A DNA stretch of 40,067 nucleotides from an uncultured Oscillospiraceae bacterium. GTDB lineage: Bacteria > Bacillota > Clostridia > Oscillospirales > Oscillospiraceae. A program made the translations under genes and the position numbers. The notes under the pieces are model-generated. The model searched no databases and was not told the origin of the DNA. It saw only the letters and a program-made list of their open reading frames with translations. Shown one piece after another: positions 23,154 to 31,545 of this stretch. Every line of letters starts with the position of its first letter. The stretch's first letter is position 1. Location: assembly GCA_944383195.1 (NCBI GenBank), contig CALWOP010000006.1, positions 1-40,067 on the forward strand, given 5' to 3'.

Positions 23154-24086
23154 ATGAACAAGCCTGTTCTTGTGGTCATGGCCGCCGGCATGGGCAGCCG
23201 CTACGGCGGTCTCAAGCAGCTGGACCCGGTGGGAAACCACGGCCAGCTCATCATCGACTATTCCATTTACGATGCCCGCCGGGCTGGATTTGAAACGGTG
23301 GTCTTTGTCATCAAGCATGAGATCGAGGACGCGTTCAAGGCCGGCATCGGAGATCGTCTCTCCAAGGTTATGGATGTGAAGTACGCCTATCAGGACCTTT
23401 CCGATCTGCCGGAGGGCTATGCAGTTCCCGAGGAACGGGTGAAGCCCTGGGGTACCGCCCACGCCATTCTGGCCGCCCGGAAGATCATCGACGGGCCCTT
23501 TGCCGTCATCAACGCCGACGACTACTACGGTCCTGAGGGGTTTAAGGCCATCTACGACTACCTCTCCGCCCATCCCGACCAGGAGGGCTGCTATGAGTAC
23601 GCCATGGTGGGCTATCTGGTGGGCAACACCGTCACGGAGAACGGCCATGTGGCCCGTGGGGTGTGCGTGGAAGACGAGGAAGGCTACCTGCTGAAGGTCA
23701 CCGAGCGCACCCACATCGAAAAGGATGGAGCCAACGCCCGGTACACTGAAGACGAGGGCAAGACCTGGACCGCCCTGCCCGGGGACACCATCGTATCCAT
23801 GAACCTGTGGGGCTTTACCAAGAGCTTCCTCACTGAGGCGGAAGCCCGCTTCCCCGCCTTCCTGGACAAGGCCTTGGCAGAAAATCCCTTGAAAGGCGAG
23901 TATTTTCTGCCCAGCGTGGTCACCCAGCTGCTGGAGGAGGGCAAGGCCCGGGTGAAGGTGCTGCGCTCCCACGACAAGTGGTACGGGGTCACCTATCATG
24001 AGGACAAGCCCATGGTGGTGGCCGCCCTGGCGGAGAAGACCGCCCAGGGACTCTATCCCGAGGATCTTTGGGGAACTGAGAACTGA
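23154..24086 (+). CDS. Nucleotidyltransferase family protein (sugar-phosphate type)
   Basis: 310 residues, a Rossmann-like NTP transferase. The nucleotide-binding signature at the N-terminus reads VVMAAGMGSRYGGLKQLDPV, a G-x-G-x-R variant with the following Lys; the metal-binding NADDYYG stands in the middle (PFAVINADDYYGPEGF), and a conserved KPWGTAHAILAA lies before it. Such enzymes join a nucleotide to a sugar or polyol phosphate, but this subgroup has no firmly known substrate. AGGAGGTAACGCAGT is a strong ribosome binding site. Single gene, ended by the terminator at 24092-24131. Confidence 0.88.
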   Translation: MNKPVLVVMAAGMGSRYGGLKQLDPVGNHGQLIIDYSIYDARRAGFETVVFVIKHEIEDAFKAGIGDRLSKVMDVKYAYQDLSDLPEGYAVPEERVKPWGTAHAILAARKIIDGPFAVINADDYYGPEGFKAIYDYLSAHPDQEGCYEYAMVGYLVGNTVTENGHVARGVCVEDEEGYLLKVTERTHIEKDGANARYTEDEGKTWTALPGDTIVSMNLWGFTKSFLTEAEARFPAFLDKALAENPLKGEYFLPSVVTQLLEEGKARVKVLRSHDKWYGVTYHEDKPMVVAALAEKTAQGLYPEDLWGTEN

Positions 24087-24091
24087 TTGTG

Positions 24092-24131
24092 AAAAAAGAC
24101 AGAGGACGGAAGAAATTCCGTCCTCTGCTTT
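24092..24131. terminator. Bidirectional terminator at the end of the cobalamin operon
   Basis: AGAGGACGGA and TCCGTCCTCT around a six-base loop, with an A-run on the left and a T-run on the right. It stops the plus-strand nucleotidyltransferase transcript and the 15-kb minus-strand cobalamin transcript, whose last stop codon is at 24132-24134. Confidence 0.85.
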
Positions 24132-24779
24132 TTATATCTCCCGCCCGGTGGCGGTATACAGCAGGGCATTGCAGATGGCGGCGGCCACGGCGCTGCCCCC
24201 CTTGCGCCCCATGGCAGCGATAATGGGGACCTGGCGGGCAAGGCACGCCTCCAAGATGCGCTTCTTGCTCTCCACCACATTCACAAAGCCCACCGGAGCG
24301 GCGATCACCAGAGTGGGGCGCAGCCCCTCCTCCATCAGCTCCGCAAGCTCCAGCAGGGCGGTGGGGGCGTTGCCCACCGCCACAATGGCCCCCGGCTGCT
24401 CCCGGGCCATTTTCTCCATGGCCGCCACTGCACGGGTGGTGCCCCGGGTTTTGGCCTGCTGTGCCACATCCTCATCGGCCATATAGCAGAACACCTCTCC
24501 CCCCAGCTTGGTAAGGCTGGGGCGGCTCACCCCAGCACGGGCCATGTTGGTGTCGGTGACGATGTTCGTCCCCTTGTTCAAAGCCTCCACCCCCAGGGCC
24601 ACGGCGTTTTCACTGAAGCGCAGGGTCTGGGCAAAGTCAAAGTCGGCGGTGGTGTGGATGACCCGCTTCACTACCGCCGCTTGCTCCGGTGGGACGGTGA
24701 TCCCCCGCTCCTCCAGCTCCCGGGATATGATCTCCATGCTGGTACGCTCAATGTCTCCTGGCAGCATGATATGTTTCAT
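24132..24779 (-). CDS. cbiC: Cobalt-precorrin-8 methylmutase
   Basis: Moves the C11 methyl to C12, giving cobyrinate. 215 residues. The catalytic His is in RVIHTTADFDFAQTLRF, and the family segments GTNIVTDTNMARAG, AVGNAPTALLEL and AAPVGFVNVVESK are intact. The start ATG overlaps the cbiP stop (CAATGA). Although it acts in the middle of the pathway, it is the last gene of the operon. Confidence 0.96.
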   Translation of the reverse strand: MKHIMLPGDIERTSMEIISRELEERGITVPPEQAAVVKRVIHTTADFDFAQTLRFSENAVALGVEALNKGTNIVTDTNMARAGVSRPSLTKLGGEVFCYMADEDVAQQAKTRGTTRAVAAMEKMAREQPGAIVAVGNAPTALLELAELMEEGLRPTLVIAAPVGFVNVVESKKRILEACLARQVPIIAAMGRKGGSAVAAAICNALLYTATGREI

Positions 24780-26251
24780 TGATACTCCTCCATGGCTCGA
24801 TATACGGCCTCCATGTCCAGATGCTCCCGCACCACCCGGGCCAGCAGATCGTACTGCCGCTCCCGGTAGTCCTCCTGACTCTCCACCTGGACATTTTCCA
24901 GGGAGAGTCCTTTTTCTTTTATCAGCCAGCCGGTCAACCGCTCCACCAGCGCTCCCGTGTCAAACAGTCCGTGAAGGTAGGTTCCAAATACCTTTCCCTC
25001 CACAGCTCCCTCCTCCCGGCCATCCGGGAACCGGGCAAAGGGCACGCCCCCCGCCCGCTGGGTGATGCCCATGTGGATCTCATAGCAGCTCAAGGGAGTA
25101 TTGTCAAAGGGCGGTGCCACGGCCAAGGCCTCTGCTCTGGTACGGGTCTTTTGGGGCGCAAACACGGTGCGGCAGGGCAGCAGCCCCAGCCCGGCTATCT
25201 CCCCGCCTCCCTCTACTCCCTCCGGATCGGACAGGGTCTCCCCCAGCATCTGATAGCCCCCGCACACGCCCAGTATCGGAGTTCCGGCGGCAGAAAGTTT
25301 TTTGATCTCGCTCTCCAGGCCGCTCTCCCGCAGCCATCTGAGGTCTTCCATCGTGGCCTTGGTTCCCGGGAGAATGATCAAATCCGCCCCCGCCAGCTGG
25401 TCCGGTCGGCCCACATACCGCACTCCCAGGGCCGGGTGGCGCTCCAAGGGAGCAAAGTCGGTAAAATTGGAGATGTGGGGCAGGCGCACCACCGCCACAT
25501 CCACCGCCTTTCGGTGGGCACTGCGGCCAAGCCGGGGCGAGAGGCTGTCTTCATCATCTATATCCACCTGGACATAGGGAATGACCCCCAGGACTGGGAT
25601 GCCCGTCTTCTCCTCCAGCATGGATAGGCCGGGACGCAGCAGCGCTTCGTCCCCCCGAAATTTGTTGATGACAAGCCCGGCGATCCGCGCCCGCTCCTCC
25701 TCTTCCAATAGCGCCACAGTTCCGTAGAGCTGGGCAAACACCCCGCCCCGGTCGATATCTCCCACCAGCAGTACCGGGGCATTTACCATCTGGGCAAGAC
25801 CCATGTTTACAATATCGTCCTGGCGCAGGTTGATTTCCGCCGGGCTCCCCGCCCCCTCGATAACAATCACGTCATACTCCGATGACAAGCTCTCATAGGC
25901 GGCAAGCACCTCGGGAATAAGGGATTTTTTCATTTTAAAATAGTCGGCAGCCCGGTACTCCCCCCGGACCTCTCCATTCACAATGAGCTGGCTGCCCGTG
26001 TCGCTGGAGGGCTTGAGCAATATGGGATTCATGCGCACATCGGGCTCCACGCCTGCCGCCTGGGCCTGGACCACCTGGGCCCGGCCCATCTCCAGACCAT
26101 CCCGGGTGATGTAGCTGTTAAGGGCCATGTTCTGGCTTTTAAACGGGGCAGCCCGCAAACCGTCCTGGCGGAAAATCCGACACAAGGCGGCGGCGATGAG
26201 GCTCTTTCCCGCCCCGGACATAGTGCCCTGAACCATGATTCGCTTTGCCAT
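24776..26251 (-). CDS. cbiP: Cobyric acid synthase
   Basis: Amidates adenosylcobyrinate a,c-diamide at four positions, using glutamine and ATP. 491 residues, full length. N-terminal P-loop (VQGTMSGAGKSLIAAALCRI) and SQNMALNSYITRDGLEMGRA; VIEGAGSPAEINLRQDDIVN; GDIDRGGVFAQLYGT; C-terminal glutaminase with the Cys in ILGVCGGYQMLG and the His in FGTYLHGLFD. The start ATG abuts the cobD stop (TAGATG). Confidence 0.97.
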   Translation of the reverse strand: MAKRIMVQGTMSGAGKSLIAAALCRIFRQDGLRAAPFKSQNMALNSYITRDGLEMGRAQVVQAQAAGVEPDVRMNPILLKPSSDTGSQLIVNGEVRGEYRAADYFKMKKSLIPEVLAAYESLSSEYDVIVIEGAGSPAEINLRQDDIVNMGLAQMVNAPVLLVGDIDRGGVFAQLYGTVALLEEEERARIAGLVINKFRGDEALLRPGLSMLEEKTGIPVLGVIPYVQVDIDDEDSLSPRLGRSAHRKAVDVAVVRLPHISNFTDFAPLERHPALGVRYVGRPDQLAGADLIILPGTKATMEDLRWLRESGLESEIKKLSAAGTPILGVCGGYQMLGETLSDPEGVEGGGEIAGLGLLPCRTVFAPQKTRTRAEALAVAPPFDNTPLSCYEIHMGITQRAGGVPFARFPDGREEGAVEGKVFGTYLHGLFDTGALVERLTGWLIKEKGLSLENVQVESQEDYRERQYDLLARVVREHLDMEAVYRAMEEYQ

Positions 26252-27304
26252 CTACATAACCTCCCTCATAGCCGCCAGCAGCCGGGCATTGTCCTCCCCG
26301 GTACGCACGCACACCCGGTACCATCCCTCACCCAGGCCCAAAAAGTCCAGACAGGAGCGGATGGAAATGCCTTTCTCTCCCAAACATTCTCCAAGTTCTG
26401 GCACCGAGCTTTGAAACAGAAGAAAATTGGCCCGCCCCGGAATTACCCGGCAGCCCAGGGCCTCCAGCCCACTCTGAAGTTGGGGGCGTTCCCGTTCGAT
26501 CAGTGCCCGCAGCTTCTCCAGATACGCTCCCTCCTCCAGGGCGGCCAGCCCCGCCTCTTGGGCCACGCAGGACACTCCCCAGGCCTGTCCCATACGGGCC
26601 ATCTTCTCTAAAAGGGCACAGTCTCCGCACAAGGCGTACCCCAACCGCAGGCCTGCCATGGCGTAACACTTGGTAAAGGCTCGAAAGATCAGGAGATTTT
26701 TGTGGGTGGAAAGCTCCCGGATTAAGCTATGCTCCTCCGGATGGGGCAAAAAGTCCAGAAAACACTCGTCCACTGCCAGCAAGGTGCCAGTCTGGGCACA
26801 GCACTCCAGAATGTCCAACAGAAGAGTATGGTCGGTCACCTGTCCGGTGGGATTATTTGGTTCACATAATATTAGTAAGCCCAGTCCAGGCTTGATCCGT
26901 TCCAATAGGCTTTCTGTCACCTGGAAGTTTTGTTTTTCCTCCAAAAAGAAGTGCTCCACCCCACAGCCCGCAGCTTCCAGCGCCCGCTCATACTCCCCGA
27001 AGGTGGGGGCCAGAAGCAGGGCTTGGGCAGGCTTTTTCGCCAAAGCCAGGCGGAAAATAAGGTCCGCCGCCCCGTTACCGCAGAGAATGTGCTCCGGGCT
27101 CAAATGATGGTACTCCCCAAGCTTTGTTCGCAGAGCCCGACACTGAGGGTCGGGATAGCGATCTGCCTCCTCCAAAGCGGCTATCGCTGCTCGGCGCACT
27201 CCCTCAGGCAACCCCAATGGACTGAGGCTGGCGGAAAAATCCAGAGGCAGGTAGCCGTATCGAGCCTGAAAGCCCGCCCAGTCTCCACCGTGTCTCACAT
27301 CCAT
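26252..27304 (-). CDS. cobD: Threonine-phosphate decarboxylase, PLP-dependent
   Basis: Makes (R)-1-amino-2-propanol phosphate from threonine phosphate for the nucleotide loop. 350 residues, class I/II aminotransferase fold. HGGDWAGFQARYG and DFSASLSPLGLPE mark the N-terminus as CobD-like; CGNGAADLIFRLA, CEPNNPTGQ and the PLP lysine in FRAFTKCYAMAGLRLGYA are in place, with the Arg in YRVCVRTGEDN. I chose ATG at 27304, overlapping the cbiB end by ten bases; a longer frame to 27367 runs through cbiB. A histidinol-phosphate aminotransferase is the main alternative, but the context strongly favours CobD. Confidence 0.92.
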   Translation of the reverse strand: MDVRHGGDWAGFQARYGYLPLDFSASLSPLGLPEGVRRAAIAALEEADRYPDPQCRALRTKLGEYHHLSPEHILCGNGAADLIFRLALAKKPAQALLLAPTFGEYERALEAAGCGVEHFFLEEKQNFQVTESLLERIKPGLGLLILCEPNNPTGQVTDHTLLLDILECCAQTGTLLAVDECFLDFLPHPEEHSLIRELSTHKNLLIFRAFTKCYAMAGLRLGYALCGDCALLEKMARMGQAWGVSCVAQEAGLAALEEGAYLEKLRALIERERPQLQSGLEALGCRVIPGRANFLLFQSSVPELGECLGEKGISIRSCLDFLGLGEGWYRVCVRTGEDNARLLAAMREVM

Positions 27305-28281
27305 CCCAGTTCCCCCCAAACAGTTAACATAATAGTTATTCGAACTCCTGCCAGAACCAGTAGGCACAGGGCGCTGCCCACCAGCATCAGCCGGTTGGCA
27401 CGCAGAATATCCCGGGGCTGGGCCTCCCCCAGTTCCTCTCCGATCCAGGGCTTCTCCACTGGCTTGCCAAAATAGCTGGCCGGCCCAGCCAGCCGCACTC
27501 CCAGAGCCCCAGCCATGGCGGCCTCCGTCTGGGCAGAGTTGGGGCTGGAATGTTTACGCCGGTCCCGCCGCCAAATTCGAAAGGCGGCTTTTCCGTCCTC
27601 CCCCAGTAGAAACGCCGTCCCCACCAGTACCAGGGCGGCCAGCCGGGCAGGCAGATAGTTGGCCAGATCGTCCAGCTTTGCCGCGCCCCGGCCGAAGTGG
27701 AGGTACCGCTCATTTTTATACCCAACCATGCTGTCCATGGTGTTCACCGCCTTGTAGCACAGGGCCAGAGGCGCGCCCCCCAGGAGCATATAAGCCATGG
27801 GGGCCACCACCCCGTCGGAGAAGTTTTCCGCTACCGTCTCCACCGCCGCCTGAGTTACCCCGGCTTGGGTAAGGGAGTCGGTGTCACGGCCCACAATACG
27901 GCCAACAGCCTGACGGGCCTCCGCCAATGTACCGCAAGTCAGCGCTTGATACACATTTTTACTTTCAGAAGCCAGCCCTTTTGCCGCCAGCGCCTGCCAG
28001 CACCAAAAAGTGGACAGAACGAAGGCCAGGGCCGGGTGAATTTGCCGGCACAGCCATAGACAGCCCCCGGTAACCACCAGAGTGCCCAGGGGGAGCGCTG
28101 CCGCCAGTACCCGGCCCGCCCAGCGCTCTCCTGCAGGTGTCTTAGGGAAGACGTTTCGCAGCAGCTTCTCCAGGGCAGTAATGCACCGGCCCATGAGCAC
28201 CACCGGATGCGGCATCCAGCTTGGGTCACCCAACAGCAAATCCAGCAAAAAGCCGCCCAGGGCGGCCAGCAGCACATTCAT
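27295..28281 (-). CDS. cbiB: Adenosylcobinamide-phosphate synthase
   Basis: Joins aminopropanol phosphate to cobyric acid. 328 residues, a membrane protein with several helices. The family opening LLDLLLGDPSWMPHPVVLMG and the internal ENFSDGVVAPMAYMLLGG and FGRGAAKLDDLANYLPARL are clear. The start ATG is three bases behind the cobC stop. Confidence 0.96.
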   Translation of the reverse strand: MNVLLAALGGFLLDLLLGDPSWMPHPVVLMGRCITALEKLLRNVFPKTPAGERWAGRVLAAALPLGTLVVTGGCLWLCRQIHPALAFVLSTFWCWQALAAKGLASESKNVYQALTCGTLAEARQAVGRIVGRDTDSLTQAGVTQAAVETVAENFSDGVVAPMAYMLLGGAPLALCYKAVNTMDSMVGYKNERYLHFGRGAAKLDDLANYLPARLAALVLVGTAFLLGEDGKAAFRIWRRDRRKHSSPNSAQTEAAMAGALGVRLAGPASYFGKPVEKPWIGEELGEAQPRDILRANRLMLVGSALCLLVLAGVRITIMLTVWGELGWM

Positions 28282-28284
28282 CCT

Positions 28285-28866
28285 TTAATCCTTCCCAAAT
28301 GTCTTGATCTCCCGGAGCAGTTTTAACTCCCGGGCACTCTCCCAGTCCTCCGCCTCCAGCAAGAACCCACCTCCGTTTGGGCTCTGCCAGGCAAAGTAGT
28401 CCCGCCGTGGGCGGCCGTATTTCTCCAAAATGGCCATCTGGGTGCCCCCATGGGCCACAATCACCAGCTGTTCCCGTTCCCGTTCCATCAGCTCGTCAAA
28501 GGCGGCGCACACTCTTTGGGAAAAGTCCTCCCGACCTTCTCCCCCCGGACAGGGGGCGGCGCAGTTTCCCTCTACCCAGGCACGGTAGTCCCGATCATCC
28601 TCCAATTCCCGAAAACTTTTTCCCTCAAAGGCTCCAAAATCCATCTCCTCCAAACCTGGGATGGAAATGCGCTTCGCCCTGGGAAACAAAATCCGGGCCG
28701 TCTCCTCCGCCCGCTTCATGTGGGAAACATATACCCGTTCGGGACTAAAATCCGCAGGGGCCAGAGTACGTTTTCCCGCCTCACACAGGGGGATATCGCT
28801 TCTCCCCTGGTAGCGCCCCTCCAGGTTCCATGCGGTTTTACCATGGCGGATGAGATAAACTAACAT
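28285..28866 (-). CDS. cobC: Histidine phosphatase, probable alpha-ribazole phosphatase
   Basis: 193 residues of the phosphoglycerate-mutase-like phosphatase family. The catalytic histidines are in LIRHGKTAWN and IVAHGGTQM, the acid in MDFGAFEGKSF. In a cobalamin operon such a protein is taken to remove phosphate from alpha-ribazole phosphate or adenosylcobalamin phosphate. I chose ATG at 28864-28866, overlapping the end of the short cobU-like gene and preceded by GGGGGACTGGAA; the longer frame to 28905 overlaps that gene by 46 bases. Confidence 0.85.
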   Translation of the reverse strand: MLVYLIRHGKTAWNLEGRYQGRSDIPLCEAGKRTLAPADFSPERVYVSHMKRAEETARILFPRAKRISIPGLEEMDFGAFEGKSFRELEDDRDYRAWVEGNCAAPCPGGEGREDFSQRVCAAFDELMEREREQLVIVAHGGTQMAILEKYGRPRRDYFAWQSPNGGGFLLEAEDWESARELKLLREIKTFGKD

Positions 28867-29198
28867 TTCCAGTCCCCCTTCAGGACCTGGGGCAGGCCGC
28901 AGCACACCCGAATCACAGTATCTGCCCGCTGGGCCAAGAGGCAGCTCAAACGTCCGGCCCGCTCCCGAAACCGCCGCTGCTCCGCTTCCATGGGCACTAC
29001 CCCGCAGCCTACTTCGTTGGCAATAACAAAGTCATATTGAGAAAGGCGGGCAGCCAAGTCCTCCAGATTTTCCTCCCCCGCCGCCAGCGTCTCCACATCA
29101 AAGGCAGCTTGGGCGGACAGTTCCTCCAGAGTGAGGTTCAGGGCCTTTTGCAGGTATTCCCGCTTGCCCGAAAACATAGGGCCGATGACAAAGATCAT
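28860..29198 (-). CDS. Short CobU-like protein (second copy, 112 residues)
   Basis: A shortened relative of adenosylcobinamide kinase/guanylyltransferase, about 60 residues shorter than CobU. It keeps a P-loop at the N-terminus (GPMFSGKREYLQ) and a very good CobU C-terminus (ANEVGCGVVPMEAEQRRFRE, then LAQRADTVIRVCCGLPQVLKG), but lacks the middle with the His that CobU uses for guanylylation. ATG at 29196-29198 overlaps the cobS stop as ATGA, with GGAGG before it. The full-length cobU two genes upstream keeps the middle but has a diverged C-terminal motif, so the two may divide the work. Function not proven. Confidence 0.8.
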   Translation of the reverse strand: MIFVIGPMFSGKREYLQKALNLTLEELSAQAAFDVETLAAGEENLEDLAARLSQYDFVIANEVGCGVVPMEAEQRRFRERAGRLSCLLAQRADTVIRVCCGLPQVLKGDWKC

Positions 29199-29965
29199 AG
29201 CAGCGCCTCCATATGTTGACATAACACCATCGCACCTATCATCCACAGCTCCGCGGTCTGCAAAAACCAGCCCGCCAAGTCCCCGGACAATCCGCCAAAC
29301 TCCTTGATGGCCATGTGTCGGTACCAGAAAAATACCCCCAGGGCCGCCAGAGACATCCCCGCCCCCACCAGGCCCCAACCAAGGAACAGCAGCGTCATAA
29401 GCACCAGAGACAGTCCCGCCAGCACCCACCGCACCCGTTTTTGATCCGCGGCGGCGGCAAAGGTGTGGGCAAGGCCTGTATTTCTGGCCATGGGGAAGGT
29501 TGCCACCGCCAGCCCGGACAGGCTTCGGGACAGACAGAACATCAGTCCCATCGCCCCAGCCTGGTACTCCCTGAGGCTACAGCAAAGGGCAAAGAGGGCC
29601 ACAAAATAGGTGCAAAGATGGATTCCCCCAAAGGCCCCCATCCGGGGGTCTTTCAAAATCCGCTGCTTTTCCTCGGGGGCAGCATGGCTGCCCAGAGCGT
29701 CCCAAGTGTCGGCATAGCCGTCCAGATGGATTCCCCCTGTGGTCAGCACCGGGATAAGGCACAGCCCTGCTCCCCTGAGCAGCCCCGGCAGCTCCAGTGC
29801 TCCGCACACCCAGGCCCACAGCCAGCAGAAAAGGCCTATGACCACCCCGATAAGGGGAAAGGCACACAGGCTGTAGCGCATATTGTCCTCGTTCCACTCC
29901 ACCCGTGGCATAGGCAGGGCGGAAAACATGGAAAAGGACACCACAATGGTTTCCAGTATCTTCAC
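29195..29965 (-). CDS. cobS: Adenosylcobinamide-GDP ribazoletransferase (cobalamin synthase)
   Basis: Membrane enzyme that joins adenosylcobinamide-GDP and alpha-ribazole (or its phosphate). 256 residues, about six helices. The N-terminus SFSMFSALPMPRVEW and the catalytic GGIHLDGYADTWDALG with DPRMGAFGG are typical. I chose GTG at 29963-29965, overlapping the cobU stop as GTGA and preceded by AAAGGGAGACTGCC. Confidence 0.95.
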   Translation of the reverse strand: MKILETIVVSFSMFSALPMPRVEWNEDNMRYSLCAFPLIGVVIGLFCWLWAWVCGALELPGLLRGAGLCLIPVLTTGGIHLDGYADTWDALGSHAAPEEKQRILKDPRMGAFGGIHLCTYFVALFALCCSLREYQAGAMGLMFCLSRSLSGLAVATFPMARNTGLAHTFAAAADQKRVRWVLAGLSLVLMTLLFLGWGLVGAGMSLAALGVFFWYRHMAIKEFGGLSGDLAGWFLQTAELWMIGAMVLCQHMEALL

Positions 29966-30474
29966 GGCAGTCTCCCTTTCAGCACATTGGGACACCCGCA
30001 CACCACTTCCACTACCCGGTCTGCCTGGGCAGCCAGGGCGCGGTTCACTGCCCCCAGCTCCCGGAGGTAGTGCAGAGTGTCCCCCTCATAGTCCTTACCT
30101 CCGGAAAAAACCTCATTGGTCACGATGGTCAGGTTGGCACAGCGTGTGTAAAGGCGCTCCACGCCCTTCAATACGGCGGCACTTCCACCGCCCTGATGGG
30201 AGTAGAGCTCGTTTGCCAGCAGGTTACTCATACACTCCAGCAGCACATTGGCCCCGGCGGGCACCTCCAGTCCGCCCAAGTCCCGGTAGCGCTCCAGAGT
30301 GAGGAACCCCTTTCCGACGCGTTGACGGCGGTGCTTTTCAATGCGGGTCAAGCACTCCCCGTCGTAGGGCTCCATGGTGGCGATATACACCCGCTGCCCC
30401 GGCAGGGTCAAAACCAAATTTTCCGCAAATTCACTTTTTCCACTGGCGGCTCCGCCGATCACTAAAGTTAACAT
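29962..30474 (-). CDS. cobU: Adenosylcobinamide kinase / adenosylcobinamide-phosphate guanylyltransferase
   Basis: 170 residues. P-loop VIGGAASGKSEFAE, then YIATMEPYDGECLTRIEKHR carrying the His region, NVLLECMSNLLANEL and VTNEVFSGG. The usual NEVGxGIVPxxxxxRxFRD motif is altered (NEVFSGGKDYEGDTLHYLRE), unlike the second copy downstream, which keeps it. It lies nine bases behind cobT and overlaps cobS by four. Confidence 0.92.
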   Translation of the reverse strand: MLTLVIGGAASGKSEFAENLVLTLPGQRVYIATMEPYDGECLTRIEKHRRQRVGKGFLTLERYRDLGGLEVPAGANVLLECMSNLLANELYSHQGGGSAAVLKGVERLYTRCANLTIVTNEVFSGGKDYEGDTLHYLRELGAVNRALAAQADRVVEVVCGCPNVLKGRLP

Positions 30475-30483
30475 AAGTCCATC

Positions 30484-31545
30484 TCACTTCTGGGGGGTAT
30501 AGGCCTCGATCCCCAGTTCCCCAAAGGTCTGTCCCCCGCCGTACACCGCCAGGGCCAGGTCCAGCAGAGGCAGAGCAGCCACCGCGCCGCTGCCCTCTCC
30601 CAGGCGCATTTGTGCGGTAATGAGCGGCTCCAGGCCCAGGGCTTCCAGCACCATGCGTCCCGCAGGCTCCGCAGAGACATGGCTGGCCAGCAGGGCTCCT
30701 TGGGCATTGGGGCACAGCCGCACCGCACACAGAGCGGCCACCGTGCTGATAAGTCCATCCAGCAGCACAGGAACCCGGTACCGGGCACAGCCCAGATAGA
30801 ACCCGCACAGGGCGGCCAGGTCCAGCCCTCCAACCTTGGACAGCACATCGACGGGGTCATGTGGATCGGGGGCATTCACCGCGATAGCCCGGCGGACAGC
30901 CTCTACCTTTCGATGTAGGCCCTGGGTGGACAATCCTGCCCCTCGGCCGGTCACCTGTTCCGGTTCCAGTCCCAGCAGGACGGCGGCCACAGCGCTGGAG
31001 GTAGTGGTGTTGCCAATGCCCATCTCGCCCCCAGCCAGGATATTTACGCCTGTCTTTTTCTGTTCCAGGGCCAGCTCTGCCCCGGTGAGAATGGCCCGGA
31101 CACAGGTCTTCCGACTCATGGCAGGGCCCAGGGTAATGTCCCCAGTGCTATTTTGCACCCGGCGGTCCAACACTCCGGAGCAGCCAGGGAAATCCAATAT
31201 TCCAATGTCCACAGGGAACACCTCACACCGGGCCACCCGAGCCATGGGGCATACCGTGCTGCTCCCCCGCGCCAGGGAACAGGCCACCGCCGCCGTCACA
31301 GAGCTGTCCGTCTGGGTGACCCCCTGGGCCACCACCCCGTTATCGGCACAGAACACCACCAGGGAGCGCTTGTGCAGCGATACCTGAACATTTCCCGTGA
31401 GCGCGGCGATCTTCACCACCGCTTCCTCCAGAAGCCCCAGGCTCCCCAGGGGCTTGGCCAGGCTGTCCCAGTGCCTTTTAGAGGCCGCTTCGGCTTTCCG
31501 GTCCGGGGGCGTGATGGCCGACAGCAGTTGTTTGAAATCATCCAT
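30484..31545 (-). CDS. cobT: Nicotinate-nucleotide--dimethylbenzimidazole phosphoribosyltransferase
   Basis: Activates the lower ligand base to alpha-ribazole phosphate. 353 residues. Family phrases are KPLGSLGLLEE, VVFCADNGVVAQGVTQTDSS, GEMGIGNTTTSSAVAAVLLG, VTGRGAGLSTQGLHRKV and DPVDVLSKVGGLDLAALCGF. The start ATG overlaps the end of cbiA by eight bases; a longer frame to 31632 is rejected because it reads through cbiA. Which base it uses cannot be told from sequence, and no bza or bluB gene is present here. Confidence 0.97.
   Translation of the reverse strand: MDDFKQLLSAITPPDRKAEAASKRHWDSLAKPLGSLGLLEEAVVKIAALTGNVQVSLHKRSLVVFCADNGVVAQGVTQTDSSVTAAVACSLARGSSTVCPMARVARCEVFPVDIGILDFPGCSGVLDRRVQNSTGDITLGPAMSRKTCVRAILTGAELALEQKKTGVNILAGGEMGIGNTTTSSAVAAVLLGLEPEQVTGRGAGLSTQGLHRKVEAVRRAIAVNAPDPHDPVDVLSKVGGLDLAALCGFYLGCARYRVPVLLDGLISTVAALCAVRLCPNAQGALLASHVSAEPAGRMVLEALGLEPLITAQMRLGEGSGAVAALPLLDLALAVYGGGQTFGELGIEAYTPQK

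Noticed and set aside
22941..23999. A 352-residue minus-strand frame opposite the nucleotidyltransferase gene
   Set aside because: Antisense shadow; the plus-strand gene shows the nucleotidyltransferase motifs and a strong ribosome binding site.
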